A stretch of 64,000 nucleotides of DNA from Streptomyces fagopyri (GCF_009498275.1 NZ_CP045643.1:8370001-8434000), one strand, 5' to 3'; counted from the stretch's first letter, positions 16,392 through 25,397 are shown. A program made the numbers and translations. Notes: generated from the letters alone by a model not told the origin.

Positions 16392-17228
16392 ATGAGCGTC
16401 ATCAACGTCGGTCAGGCCGTCGTCCTCGGAGTCGTCGAGGGAGTGACCGAATTCCTCCCCGTCTCCTCCACCGGCCATCTCAAGATCACCGAGGGGCTGA
16501 TGAACATCCCCGTCGACGACGACGCCGTCGTCGGGTTCTCCGCGGTCATCCAGGTCGGCGCCATCGCCGCCGTGCTCGTCTACTTCTTCAAGGACATCGT
16601 GCGGATCGTCTCCGCCTGGGGGCGCGGACTGCGCGACAAGGAGGAGCGCCACAACCACGACTACAAGTTCGCCTGGTGGGTGATCTACGCGACCATCCCG
16701 ATCGTGGTCGTCGGCCTGGCCGCGAAGCCGCTCATCGAGGGGCCGCTGGCCTCGCTGTGGGTGGTCGCGGCCTCGCTGATCGTCGGCAGCGGTGTGATGT
16801 GGGCGGCCGACCAGATGGGCCGGCACAAGCGCGGCGAGGACGACACCTCGTTCAAGGACGCGATGCTGGTGGGCAGTTCGCAGATCCTCGCGCTGCTCTT
16901 CCCGGGCTTCTCGCGCTCCGGCGCCACGATGTCGACCGCGCTCATCCTCGACCTGGACCGGGTGGCCGCGACCCGGCTCTCCTTCTTCCTCGGCATCCCG
17001 GCCCTGACCGGCGCCGGTATCTACGAGCTCAAGGACGCGCTGGGCACCGGGGTGGGCGCGGCGCCGCTGGCCGTCGGGACCCTCGTGTCGTTCGTGGTCG
17101 CCTACGGGTCGATCGCGTGGCTGCTGAAGTTCGTCGCCAAGCACTCCTTCAACGCCTTCGTGATCTACCGCGTCGTCATCGGGGTCGCGCTGCTCGGACT
17201 GCTCGCGACGGGCACCCTCAACAGCTGA
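16392..17228 (+). CDS. uppP: Undecaprenyl-diphosphatase (UppP/BacA)
   Basis: 278 aa integral membrane enzyme that dephosphorylates undecaprenyl diphosphate so that the lipid carrier of cell-wall synthesis can be reused. The two signature blocks are present: VLGVVEGVTEFLPVSSTGHL (residues 11-30, catalytic Glu and His) and LLFPGFSRSGATMSTAL with the phosphate-binding Arg. About eight membrane helices; length normal. Start ATG 16392, without a strong ribosome site. A 15-bp-stem terminator follows. Overexpression of such genes gives bacitracin tolerance in other bacteria. Confidence 0.95.
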   Translation: MSVINVGQAVVLGVVEGVTEFLPVSSTGHLKITEGLMNIPVDDDAVVGFSAVIQVGAIAAVLVYFFKDIVRIVSAWGRGLRDKEERHNHDYKFAWWVIYATIPIVVVGLAAKPLIEGPLASLWVVAASLIVGSGVMWAADQMGRHKRGEDDTSFKDAMLVGSSQILALLFPGFSRSGATMSTALILDLDRVAATRLSFFLGIPALTGAGIYELKDALGTGVGAAPLAVGTLVSFVVAYGSIAWLLKFVAKHSFNAFVIYRVVIGVALLGLLATGTLNS

Positions 17229-17313
17229 TCCACCGAGAACCCTGAGGTCACGGCGGCGCGCCCGTGACCGCGTCCCCCGACGAAGGCGCCACCGGGCGGT
17301 CCCCGCCACCGGA

Positions 17314-17350
17314 CGGCTCCTTCTCCGAAATCGGCTCGGAGAAGGAGCCG
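17314..17350 (+). terminator. Strong hairpin after uppP
   Basis: CGGCTCCTTCTCCGA (17314-17328) pairs perfectly with TCGGAGAAGGAGCCG (17336-17350), a 15-bp stem with a 7-base loop, 85 bases after the uppP stop. Confidence 0.85.
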
Positions 17351-17456
17351 TTGCCCGCCGGACGGCCGGCGACGACGCCCCGGGCGGCGGCGGTCCCGGG
17401 CGGCGGCGGCCACGGACGGCCCGGCCGATGAGCACCCGGACCGGCCGCACGGCACA

Positions 17457-18398
17457 ATGGTGATCATGTCCGCGTCGCTGTCGTCCCCGACGTTCCTGCC
17501 GGTCCTGGAACGCATCGCCACCGAGATCGAACAGACACCCGGCCACGGACGGCCCGCCGACTACATCCCGGCGCTCGCCGCCTGCGACCCCCGGCGCTTC
17601 GGCATGGCCGTGGCGGAGCTCGACGGCACGGTGTACGGGGTCGGGGACTGGCGGCAGCCCTTCTCCGCCCAGTCCCTCACCAAGGTCTTCACCCTCGCCC
17701 TCGACCTGGCCCGCGAGGGCGACGAACTGTGGGAGCACGTGGGCCGCGAACCCTCCGGCAACCCCTTCAACTCGCTCGTGCAGCTGGAATACGAGAACGG
17801 CATCCCGCGCAATCCCTTCATCAACGCCGGTGCCCTCGTCGTCACCGACCGGCTGCAGACCCGGACCGGCGACGCGGCGGGTGCCCTGCTCGGATTCCTG
17901 CGCGCGGAGAGCGGCAACGCCGCCGTCACCTTCGACAGGGACGTCGCCGCCTCGGAGGCCCGGCACGGCGACCGCAACGCGGCCCTCGGCCACTTCATGG
18001 CGTCGTACGGCAACATCGACAACCCCGTTCCGGTGCTCCTCGACCAGTACTTCCGGCAGTGCTCGATCGAGGCGTCCTGCGCGGACCTCGCGCTCGCCAC
18101 CGGCTTCCTTGCCCGGCACGGCATCCGGGCTGACGGCTCCCGGCTGCTCACCCGCAGCCAGGCCAAACAGGTCAACGCCGTGATGCTCACCTGCGGCACC
18201 TACGACGCGGCCGGCGAGTTCGCCTACCGGGTCGGCCTGCCCGGCAAGAGCGGCGTCGGCGGCGGCATCATCGCGGTGGTCCCGGGCCGCTGCACCCTGT
18301 GCGTCTGGAGCCCGGGCCTGGACGAGCGGGGCAACTCGGTCTCCGGCGTGACCGCCCTCGACCGGTTCACCACTCTGACCGGGCTGTCGGTGTTCTGA
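17457..18398 (+). CDS. glsA: Glutaminase A
   Basis: 313 aa. Hydrolyses L-glutamine to glutamate and ammonia through a beta-lactamase-like serine fold. The catalytic Ser-X-X-Lys is in FSAQSLTKVF (Ser73, Lys76). Other family marks are GREPSGNPFNSL, NGIPRNPFINAGA and GLPGKSGVGGGI. Length matches GlsA. Start ATG 17457 or the ATG three codons later; neither has a clear ribosome site. Monocistronic, with a hairpin shortly after the stop. Confidence 0.95.
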   Translation: MVIMSASLSSPTFLPVLERIATEIEQTPGHGRPADYIPALAACDPRRFGMAVAELDGTVYGVGDWRQPFSAQSLTKVFTLALDLAREGDELWEHVGREPSGNPFNSLVQLEYENGIPRNPFINAGALVVTDRLQTRTGDAAGALLGFLRAESGNAAVTFDRDVAASEARHGDRNAALGHFMASYGNIDNPVPVLLDQYFRQCSIEASCADLALATGFLARHGIRADGSRLLTRSQAKQVNAVMLTCGTYDAAGEFAYRVGLPGKSGVGGGIIAVVPGRCTLCVWSPGLDERGNSVSGVTALDRFTTLTGLSVF

Positions 18399-18410
18399 GC
18401 CCCCGGGCCG

Positions 18411-18429
18411 GTGGGCGCGGCGCGCCCAC
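18411..18429 (+). terminator. Short palindromic hairpin after glsA
   Basis: GTGGGCGCG (18411-18419) and CGCGCCCAC (18421-18429) are perfect complements around one base, 12 bases beyond the glsA stop. It folds as a tight GC-rich hairpin. Confidence 0.55.
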
Positions 18430-18562
18430 TCCCTCCGGAAGGCACGGGGAATCCCGCGACAGACCGCGACGCCCCCGCACGCCACACGGAGGTAACTCGA
18501 CTGCCCCCGCCCGGAGGGCACCACGTCGCTTTCCGGCCACCCGCCCTTGACACGCTTTCCAA

Positions 18563-19972
18563 GTGTTGGCCAAGGCTTACCCCGTCGATCTCCGCCGCTG
18601 CCAGGCTCTGGGCCTGGCCGGCACCGCCTTCCTCGCGCTGGGCGGTGAGACGGCCGGCGCCCTGCCCGCGCACGACCTCCTCGCCCCCGGCTCCAGCCGC
18701 GCGGTGCTCGGGCTGGTCGGCGTGTATTTCGGCGTCGTCCTGCTGATCGCCGCCTGGGCACTGCTCGGCACGGTCGTACGCGGCCCCGAACCGCCCACCC
18801 CCCGCGCGCTGTTGCTGGTGCTGGCCGCGTGGGCGGCCCCGCTGCTGCTCGCCCCGCCGCTGTTCAGCAGGGACGTGTACAGCTATCTCGCGCAGGGCGC
18901 CATGGTCGACGCGCACATGGACGTCTACGCGCACGGGCCCGCACAACTCGGCGGCCCGCTCGCCGACGAGGTGGCACCGGTGTGGCAGCAGACCACCACG
19001 CCGTACGGCCCGGTCTTCCTCGCCGTCGCCTCCGCGCTGTCCGGCCTGACCCGCGGCGAGATACCGGCCGGACTGCTCGGCATGCGCCTGGTCGCCCTGC
19101 TCGGGGTCGCGCTGATGGCGGCGGCGCTGCCCCGGCTGGCCCGGCACAGCGGTGCCGACCCGGCCGCGGCGCTGTGGCTCGGCGCGCTCAACCCGCTCGT
19201 CCTGCTGCACCTGGTGGCCGGCGCGCACAACGACGCCATCATGCTCGGGCTGCTCGGGGTCGGCCTGGTCGCCGCGCGCGGCCGCCGGCCCGTGGTGGGC
19301 ATCGTCCTCATCACCCTCGCCGCCCTCGTCAAGGCGCCGGCCGCGCTCGGCCTGCTGGCGGTCGTCGCGCTGCGCGGCCGGCGCGGCGCGCTGCGGACCG
19401 TCCTGACCACCGCGGGCGTGGCGCTCGCCACCACCGTCGCGGCCACCGCGGCCGCGGGCACCGGATACGGGTGGATAGCGGCCCTGAAGACCCCGGTCTC
19501 CCCGCACAACTGGTCGCTCACCAGCCTGCTCGGCCGGGGCACCGCCGCCGTGCTCAAGGAACTCGGCAGCGGCCTCGCACCGCTCGCCATGCCCGTCTGG
19601 CACGCGACCGGCCTGGTCGTGACCGTGCTCGTCGTGCTGTTCATCTGGCTGCGTCTGCGACCCGGTCCCATCTACGCGCTGGGGCTCAGCCTGGGCGCGG
19701 TCGCCGTGTTCGGACCGGCGATCCGCCCCTGGTACGCCCTGTGGGGCCTGTTCCTCATCGCCGCGGCGGCACCGAACGGTTCGGTACGCCACCGCGTCGC
19801 GGCCGTCAGCGGAGTGCTCGCGCTCGCCGTGCTGCCGAGCGGAGCGCCCGCGGACGTCGGACAGGTGGTGCTGGCCGTCTCCGGCGGAGCGCTCGCCCTC
19901 GTCGTCCTCTGGCAGGCCCGTCAGGCGGCTCCGGCGCAGCCCCGGCCCCCGATGCTCGGAGGGACCGCGTGA
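18563..19972 (+). CDS. MptB-like polyprenol-phosphomannose-dependent alpha-1,6-mannosyltransferase
   Basis: 469 aa, about 12 membrane helices, GT-C fold. The first extracytoplasmic loop has LFSRDVYSYLAQGAMVDAH, with the catalytic Asp of the MptB family, and then TTTPYGPVFLAVASAL; later marks are GAHNDAIMLGLLGVGLV and FGPAIRPWYALWGLF. MptB-like enzymes use decaprenyl-phosphomannose for lipoglycan chains in mycobacteria; the acceptor in Streptomyces is uncertain. Start GTG 18563. The stop overlaps the GTG of the next glycosyltransferase, so they form an operon. Confidence 0.88.
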   Translation: MLAKAYPVDLRRCQALGLAGTAFLALGGETAGALPAHDLLAPGSSRAVLGLVGVYFGVVLLIAAWALLGTVVRGPEPPTPRALLLVLAAWAAPLLLAPPLFSRDVYSYLAQGAMVDAHMDVYAHGPAQLGGPLADEVAPVWQQTTTPYGPVFLAVASALSGLTRGEIPAGLLGMRLVALLGVALMAAALPRLARHSGADPAAALWLGALNPLVLLHLVAGAHNDAIMLGLLGVGLVAARGRRPVVGIVLITLAALVKAPAALGLLAVVALRGRRGALRTVLTTAGVALATTVAATAAAGTGYGWIAALKTPVSPHNWSLTSLLGRGTAAVLKELGSGLAPLAMPVWHATGLVVTVLVVLFIWLRLRPGPIYALGLSLGAVAVFGPAIRPWYALWGLFLIAAAAPNGSVRHRVAAVSGVLALAVLPSGAPADVGQVVLAVSGGALALVVLWQARQAAPAQPRPPMLGGTA

Positions 19973-21360
19973 GGGCCCCGGAGACCGGCTGCCGGCGACT
20001 GCTGCTCGTCTGCGTACTCGCCGCCGCCGTGGCCGCCTTCACCGCCACCGTGCCGCTGCTGCGCGACTGGTTCGACCTGCGCGTGTACTACGGCACCGTC
20101 GACGCCTGGACCCATCACGGCGGCGGCATCTACGACTACCTGCTGCCGGGGACGACGTACGGCTTCACCTATCCGCCGTTCGCGGCCGTCACCATGCTGC
20201 CGATGGCACTGGTGGGCGAGCGCACGGCGATCGCGCTCGCCCTGCTCCTCAACCTCGTGGCGCTGGCCGCCGTGGTGTGGATCCTCGTGGGACCGTCGCT
20301 GCGCCGCTACGGCTGGTTCGGCTTCGCCCTCGCCGGCTGCGCGCTCACCCTGTTCGAGCCCGTCCGCGACACCTTCAGCTTCGGACAGGTGAACCTGCTG
20401 CTGCTGGCGCTCGTGCTCAGCGACGCGTGGCTGCTGTCCACCGGCCGGGGCCGCCGGGCGGGCGTCGGCATCGGCCTCGCCGCGGCCGTCAAGCTCACCC
20501 CCGCGATCTTCATCGGCCTGCTGCTGCTCGGGCGGCGCTGGCGGGCGGCGGGGGTCGCGACGGCCGTCACGGCGGGCGCCACCGCCCTCGCGGCGTGGGC
20601 GGCACCGGGACCGTCGCGCGTCTACTGGACCGAGGCGCTGTGGGACACCGGCCGCATCGGACGTCTCGACTACGTCTCCAACCAGTCGCTCCAGGGCGTC
20701 CTGGCCCGGCTCGCGGCACCGGGCGAACCGAGCCGGGCCGCCTGGGCGACGGCGGTCCTGCTGGCCCTGAGCGTATGGGCGTGGCGGACCTCCCGCGCCG
20801 TGGCGGACGAGGACTGGACGGGCGCGTTCGCCCTCACCGGACTCGCCGCCTGTCTGGTCAGTCCGATCACCTGGGTGCACCACCTCGTCTGGCTGCTGCC
20901 GTCCTTCGCCGTGCTGCTGCACCGGCACCGTCCGCGGGTCGCGGCGGTGCTGTACGCGGTCCTGTGCAGCAGCGTGGTGTGGCTGTGGTTCGACGACGCC
21001 TCCGGGCTCGACGGATTCCTCGGCAGCAACGCCTATACGTGGATCGCGCTGGGGCTGCTGCTGTGGCTGCCGGTGGGTCAGCCGCGGCCTGCCCGCCCGT
21101 TCTTGAGCCGCAGGGCGAAGGCCACCCCGCCCGCGCCGAGGCCGGCCGCGCCCATGATCCCGGCCGTCTCCGGCCAGCCGACGTCGGCGCCGTCGTTCTC
21201 CGGCAGCACGGGGGACCTGGGCACGGCGCTGGGTCCCGGTACCGGACCGGTCCGCGCCTCCAGGATCGTCCCGACGGGATCGACGTGCCCGGCGGACGCG
21301 AAGCCCCAGTCGAGCAGCGCCCGCGCCTCCTCGTACACGGTCAGACCGCCGGCCGCCTGA
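19969..21360 (+). CDS. GT87-family (DUF2029) membrane glycosyltransferase with antisense C-terminal extension
   Basis: 463 aa. GT-C enzyme of the PimE-like group: LRVYYGTVDAWTHHGGGIYDY with the key Asp, TYGFTYPPFAAVTMLP, FSFGQVNLLLLALVLSDAW, LAAAVKLTPAIFIG and SPITWVHHLVWLLPSFAVLL. About ten membrane helices end near residue 370. The start GTG overlaps the MptB-like stop. The last ~94 residues (after LWLPVGQ) are Pro/Ser/Ala-rich and lie opposite the coding end of the convergent carboxypeptidase gene. They resemble antisense translation, so the natural stop may have been lost or frameshifted near 21080. Main product call is firm; the C-terminus is not. Confidence 0.82.
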   Translation: MRAPETGCRRLLLVCVLAAAVAAFTATVPLLRDWFDLRVYYGTVDAWTHHGGGIYDYLLPGTTYGFTYPPFAAVTMLPMALVGERTAIALALLLNLVALAAVVWILVGPSLRRYGWFGFALAGCALTLFEPVRDTFSFGQVNLLLLALVLSDAWLLSTGRGRRAGVGIGLAAAVKLTPAIFIGLLLLGRRWRAAGVATAVTAGATALAAWAAPGPSRVYWTEALWDTGRIGRLDYVSNQSLQGVLARLAAPGEPSRAAWATAVLLALSVWAWRTSRAVADEDWTGAFALTGLAACLVSPITWVHHLVWLLPSFAVLLHRHRPRVAAVLYAVLCSSVVWLWFDDASGLDGFLGSNAYTWIALGLLLWLPVGQPRPARPFLSRRAKATPPAPRPAAPMIPAVSGQPTSAPSFSGSTGDLGTALGPGTGPVRASRIVPTGSTCPADAKPQSSSARASSYTVRPPAA

Positions 21361-22271
21361 GGGTTCATCACCGTGACCACGAGGGTGCGGCCGCCCTGCC
21401 GCGCGGCGGCGACGAGCGTGTTGCCCGCCTGCGTGGTGTAGCCGTTCTTGACCCCGATCAGACCCGGGTACGGGTCCACCCCGTCGGCTCCGGTCAGCAG
21501 CCGGTTGGTGTTCTCGATCCGGTACGGGAAGTCGTTGCCGGGGAAGGTGGCCTCGGCGGTGGAGCAGTACCGCGCGAACTCCGGGTTGAGCAGCCCGGCC
21601 CGTCCGAAGACCGCGAGGTCGTACGCCGACGAGACCTGGCCGGGCGTGTCGTAGCCGTCGGGCGAGACGACGTGCGTGTCGCGGGCGCCCAGCTCACGGG
21701 CCTTGGCCTGCATCTGGTCGGCGGTCTTGTGCCAGCCGCCGTTCATCGCGGCCAGCACGTGCACGGCGTCGTTGCCGGAGTTGAGGAAGACGCCGCGCCA
21801 CAGGTCGGCGACCTGGTAGGTGTGGCCCGCGGTGACGCCCACCAGGCTGCTGCCTTCCCCGATGCCCTCCAGTTCCGCGCCTTTGACGGTGTGCCGGGTG
21901 TTGCCGGGCAGCGCCGGGAGCACGGTGAGCGCGAACAGGGTCTTGAGGGTGCTGGCGGGCGCGAGTTGGCGGTGCGCGTTGTGCGCCGCGAGCACGTCAC
22001 CGGTCCGGGCGTCGGCCACCAGCCACGAGCGCGCGGAGACGTCGGGGACCGCGGGTGCCCCGGCCCGTGGCAGTACCCGGGTTCCGGGTCCCTGGAGTGA
22101 CGGCGGCCCGGAGGGCTTGAGGCTCGACAGGCCCGGGGCGGGGCTCTGGCCGGAGTCCGAGTGTGCCAGGGCCGTGCTCGGGGCGAGGGCCAGTGCGCCG
22201 GCCACGCAGACGACGGAGCAGGAGACGGCGGCGCGGGAGACAGCAGCCCAGGGTGCGAATCCGATAGTCAT
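21078..22271 (-). CDS. D-alanyl-D-alanine carboxypeptidase (PBP5-type)
   Basis: 397 aa. An N-terminal signal peptide (about residues 1-36, ending STALA) leads to a penicillin-binding D,D-carboxypeptidase domain: ASTLK with catalytic Ser107 and Lys110, SGN at 165-167, and GVKNGYTTQAG replacing the usual KTG box. A single C-terminal membrane helix (GIMGAAGLGAGGVAFAL) and basic tail anchor it. It trims the terminal D-Ala of peptidoglycan stem peptides. I start at ATG 22271; an open frame extends to 22586 but reads as non-coding. The last ~283 bases overlap the convergent glycosyltransferase frame. Confidence 0.92.
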   Translation of the reverse strand: MTIGFAPWAAVSRAAVSCSVVCVAGALALAPSTALAHSDSGQSPAPGLSSLKPSGPPSLQGPGTRVLPRAGAPAVPDVSARSWLVADARTGDVLAAHNAHRQLAPASTLKTLFALTVLPALPGNTRHTVKGAELEGIGEGSSLVGVTAGHTYQVADLWRGVFLNSGNDAVHVLAAMNGGWHKTADQMQAKARELGARDTHVVSPDGYDTPGQVSSAYDLAVFGRAGLLNPEFARYCSTAEATFPGNDFPYRIENTNRLLTGADGVDPYPGLIGVKNGYTTQAGNTLVAAARQGGRTLVVTVMNPQAAGGLTVYEEARALLDWGFASAGHVDPVGTILEARTGPVPGPSAVPRSPVLPENDGADVGWPETAGIMGAAGLGAGGVAFALRLKNGRAGRG

Positions 22272-22371
22272 ATCGCAAACGTAGGAACGGAGTCGCTCCA
22301 CGCGGGGACGCCGGGCCTGAGTGGGCGGATCGAGCACCCGGATGCCGCACGCGGACGGGTCCGGGAGGGGG

Positions 22372-23514
22372 TCAGGCCGTGGGCAGGGTGGGCTGGACCT
22401 GGCGCAGGAACGCCGCGTTGTCCGGCGTGGCGCGCATCCGCTCCAGGAGGGTCTCCAGCGCGGCCTGGGTGTCGCGGGTCTGCAGGGCGCGGCGCAGCCC
22501 TCGTACGGCCGACAACTCGTTCCTGGACAGCAGGAGTTCCTCGTGGCGGGTACCCGACGGGGTGACGTCGACGGCGGGGAAGACACGCCGGGAGGCCGTC
22601 AGGCGGTCGAGGTGGAGTTCCATGTTGCCGGTGCCCTTGAGCTCCTCGAAGAAGAAGCCGTCGGCGCGGGAGCCGGTCTCGACCAGGGCGGTGGCCAGGA
22701 TGGTGAGCGAGCCGCCCTCCTCGGCGAGGCGTGCGGCGCCGAAGAGCTTCTTGGGGCCGTGCAGCGCGGCCGCGTCGACACCGCCGCTGAGGGTGCGGCC
22801 ACCGGCGGCGGCCGCGTTGTTGTGGGCCCGGCACAGCCGGGTGAGGGAGTCCATCAGGATGACGACGTCCTCGCCCTGTTCGACGAGTCGCTTGGCGCGT
22901 TCGACGACGAGCTCCGCGAGCGCGATGTGCTGCTTCGGCGTCTTGTCGAAGGTCGAGGCGTAGACCTCGCCGCGCACGGAGCGCCGCATGTCGGTCACCT
23001 CTTCGGGCCGCTCGTCGAGCAGGACCACCATCAGACGGCATTCGGGATGGTTGCCCGCGACGGCGGCGGCGATCTGCTGGAGCAGTACCGTCTTGCCGGT
23101 CCTGGGCGGGGCGACGATCAGCCCGCGCTGCCCCTTGCCGACAGGTGAGACGAGGTCCATGACGCGTCCGGCCATCCCGCTCGCCGGGTGTTCCAGGCGG
23201 AGCCGGTCGCGGGGGTGCAGCGGGGTGAGGTCGCGGAAGTGGGGGCGGTGGCGCAGCTCCTCGGGTGCCCGGCCGTTGATCCGTTCGATCTCGGTGAGGG
23301 CGCGGGGGCCGCCGCGAACGCCTTCGACGGTGTCGCCCCCGCGCAGGCCGTGACGGCGGATCAGCGCGGCGGACACCTGGACGTCGGCCGGTGTGGGCAG
23401 GCAGCTGTCGAGGCCACGCAGATACCCCTGCCCGTTGTGGGCGATGTCGAGGACACCGGAGGCGTGGGCCGGGAGTTGCTGTCGTACGGGAGGGTGTTCG
23501 AGTGTGGTGGTCAT
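22372..23514 (-). CDS. Short Rho transcription termination factor paralogue
   Basis: 380 aa hexameric RNA helicase lacking the long Arg/Asp-rich N-terminal insert typical of the main actinobacterial Rho. Cold-shock-like primary RNA site: SGVLDIAHNGQGYLRG to GDTVEGVRGG. Then Walker A VAPPRTGKTVLL, DERPEEVTDM, Walker B VVILMDSLTRL and the R-loop GGVDAAALHGPKKLFGAAR, all conserved. The usual APPKAGKT is APPRTGKT here. Start ATG 23514 has AAAGGA upstream; an earlier ATG at 23544 is possible. Its 5' region carries three perfect palindromes. A second, specialised Rho rather than the housekeeping copy is the likely reading. Confidence 0.92.
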   Translation of the reverse strand: MTTTLEHPPVRQQLPAHASGVLDIAHNGQGYLRGLDSCLPTPADVQVSAALIRRHGLRGGDTVEGVRGGPRALTEIERINGRAPEELRHRPHFRDLTPLHPRDRLRLEHPASGMAGRVMDLVSPVGKGQRGLIVAPPRTGKTVLLQQIAAAVAGNHPECRLMVVLLDERPEEVTDMRRSVRGEVYASTFDKTPKQHIALAELVVERAKRLVEQGEDVVILMDSLTRLCRAHNNAAAAGGRTLSGGVDAAALHGPKKLFGAARLAEEGGSLTILATALVETGSRADGFFFEELKGTGNMELHLDRLTASRRVFPAVDVTPSGTRHEELLLSRNELSAVRGLRRALQTRDTQAALETLLERMRATPDNAAFLRQVQPTLPTA

Positions 23515-23740
23515 GAGGGGTGGTCCTTTCGAGGACTGGTTCATGAGGTCATGAGGGAGGGGGATGTGCCGGGGGAGGCGGCGTGCTCACGCGTCCGTAC
23601 GGCGGAGGAGACCACCTGAGGAGCCATGCCAAGGCCTGCTCGGAAGGTGGTGCGGGGAAGCTGACGGCCGGTCGGACACGACAGGCGGGTCAGCGAGGAG
23701 AAGGAGGTTCGGCACCGGCGCCCGAGACGGGGCGTACACA

Positions 23741-23796
23741 AGTGCTGAAAGCACTGTACCACCTGACGGTCAGGTATCGCTGTGAGACGCGTCTCA
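23741..23796. promoter_or_regulatory. Cluster of three perfect palindromes upstream of the rho paralogue
   Basis: AGTGCT-gaa-AGCACT at 23741-23755, ACCTGAC-g-GTCAGGT at 23761-23775, and TGAGACGCGTCTCA at 23783-23796. All arms are exact. They lie 227-282 bases upstream of the rho start and are candidate operators for dimeric regulators; the third resembles TetR-type GAGAC..GTCTC sites. Confidence 0.6.
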
Positions 23797-24065
23797 GCGG
23801 CCCGCGAACCATCTCGGCCCGCGCTCCGGTCTTCGGCGGTCGGGGCATCGCCGAGGCCGATCCGTCCAGGTCGGGCCGACGACGCGGGGCGTCCTCGCCG
23901 GCGCGGACCACGTCGGCCAAGCACTCCGTGAGGCGTTCCCCGGGACCGGTGGCCGGACGGCCGCGTCACCCGCCCGACACCCGGGGCGAGCCGCGGTACG
24001 GCGCGATGGCCGGAACGAGCGGCCCAACCGGCCATCGGCAGAGCCCGGTTGACCGTACGATCTGC

Positions 24066-24111
24066 GCGGAGCCGCACGTCGTACGACAGCGGAACCGCAC
24101 GGCGTACGACA
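24066..24111 (+). repeat. 23-bp tandem direct repeat before the P450 gene
   Basis: Two adjacent 23-bp copies, 24066-24088 and 24089-24111, differ at two positions; each contains CCGCACG and CGTACGACA. A third partial match (CGTACGA) lies at 24054-24060. The array ends 32 bases before the GTG start, where an operator would overlap the 5' untranslated region. Confidence 0.65.
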
Positions 24112-24143
24112 TCCGTCCCGCCCCGTCGTGGTCAGGAGAACCG

Positions 24144-25397
24144 GTGGACACCTCGCCCCGCACGCCGCACCGCATGGACCCGGCGGGCGGCTGCCCGCAC
24201 GCCGACAACGCACGGCTCCTGGAGCGGGGCGCCGTCGCGGCGGTCGTGCTGCCCGGGGAGGTGCACGGCATGGCGGTGCTCGGGCACGAGGCACTGAGGG
24301 ACTTCCTCGCACACCCCGAAGTCGCCAAGGACGCCGCGCACTTCACGGCGCTGCGGGAGGGCCGGATCGCGCCCGGCTGGCCACTGGCGACCTTCGCCAC
24401 CGTGCGGGGCATGACGACCGCCGACGGCGACGACCACCGGCGGCTGCGGTCACTGGTGAGCAAGGCGTTCACCATGCGCCGGGTGGAGGAACTACGGCCT
24501 CGGGTCGAGGAGTTGACGGCCGAGCTGCTGGACGACCTGGCCCGGGCGGCCGGTCGGGACGGCGGAGTCGCCGATCTGCGGCGGCACTTCGCGATGCCGC
24601 TGCCGATGGCGGTCATCGGCGAACTGCTCGGAGTCGACGCCGAGCACCGCGAACGGCTGCACCACCTGTCGAACCAGGTCGTCGCCACGGACATCGGTCC
24701 CGAGAAGGCGCTCGCGGCCAACCGCGAACTGATCGCCGTGCTGACGGCCGTGGCCGCCGCCCGGGGCGAGCGACCGGGCGACGACCTCACCAGCGCGCTG
24801 ATCGCCGCCCGCGACGAGGACGGCGACCGGCTCGGCCAGGAGGAACTCATCGGCACCCTGATGCTGATGATCATCGCCGGGCACGAGACCACGCTCAACC
24901 TCCTCACCAACGCCGTACGGGCCCTGTGCGGGCACCGGGATCAGCTGCGGATGGTCCTCGGGGGCGAGGTGAGCTGGGCGGACGTGGTCGAGGAGACACT
25001 GCGCTGGGACGCGCCCGTCAGCTACTTCCCCTTCCGCTACCCGGTGCGGGACCTCACGGTCGACGGCACGGTGATCCCCCGGGGGACCCCGGTGCTCGCC
25101 GGGTACTCGGCCGCGGGACGGGACCGGGCGGTGCACGGTCCGGACGCCGACCGTTTCGACGTCACCCGGCCGGGCCGCCCCGACGCCGTCCGTCACCTCT
25201 CGCTCGGACACGGCGCCCACTTCTGCCTCGGCGCCCCGCTCGCGCGCATGGAGGCGACGATCGCGCTGGAACGGCTGTTCGCCCGCTTCCCCGATCTGGA
25301 ACCGGCCCTGCCCGAGACCGGACTCGTCCGTGACGCCAGCTTCGTCGGCAACAGCGTGCGGGCGCTCCCGGTGCGGCTCGGAGCCCCTCGCGGCTGA
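24144..25397 (+). CDS. Cytochrome P450
   Basis: 417 aa, bacterial class I length. I-helix AGHETT, K-helix ETLRW with the Glu-Arg pair, and the heme loop LGHGAHFCLGAPLARME with the thiolate ligand Cys361 are all present. GTG start with CAGGAGA seven bases upstream. The fold resembles CYP107-type monooxygenases that hydroxylate secondary metabolites, but no ferredoxin, reductase or biosynthetic gene is adjacent, so the substrate is open. Confidence 0.93.
   Translation: MDTSPRTPHRMDPAGGCPHADNARLLERGAVAAVVLPGEVHGMAVLGHEALRDFLAHPEVAKDAAHFTALREGRIAPGWPLATFATVRGMTTADGDDHRRLRSLVSKAFTMRRVEELRPRVEELTAELLDDLARAAGRDGGVADLRRHFAMPLPMAVIGELLGVDAEHRERLHHLSNQVVATDIGPEKALAANRELIAVLTAVAAARGERPGDDLTSALIAARDEDGDRLGQEELIGTLMLMIIAGHETTLNLLTNAVRALCGHRDQLRMVLGGEVSWADVVEETLRWDAPVSYFPFRYPVRDLTVDGTVIPRGTPVLAGYSAAGRDRAVHGPDADRFDVTRPGRPDAVRHLSLGHGAHFCLGAPLARMEATIALERLFARFPDLEPALPETGLVRDASFVGNSVRALPVRLGAPRG

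Larger units (their letters stand above)
23515..24143. other. Divergent intergenic region between rho paralogue and P450
   Basis: 629 bases. No gene is supported: frames here are Arg/Gly/Ser-rich with no recognisable motif. It contains three palindromes at 23741-23796 and a 23-bp direct repeat at 24066-24111, both listed separately, so it is probably a regulatory region for both genes. Confidence 0.6.

Noticed and set aside
16377..18761. 794-codon minus-strand open frame across uppP and glsA
   Set aside because: Antisense to two genes with intact catalytic motifs; composition is typical of shadow frames.
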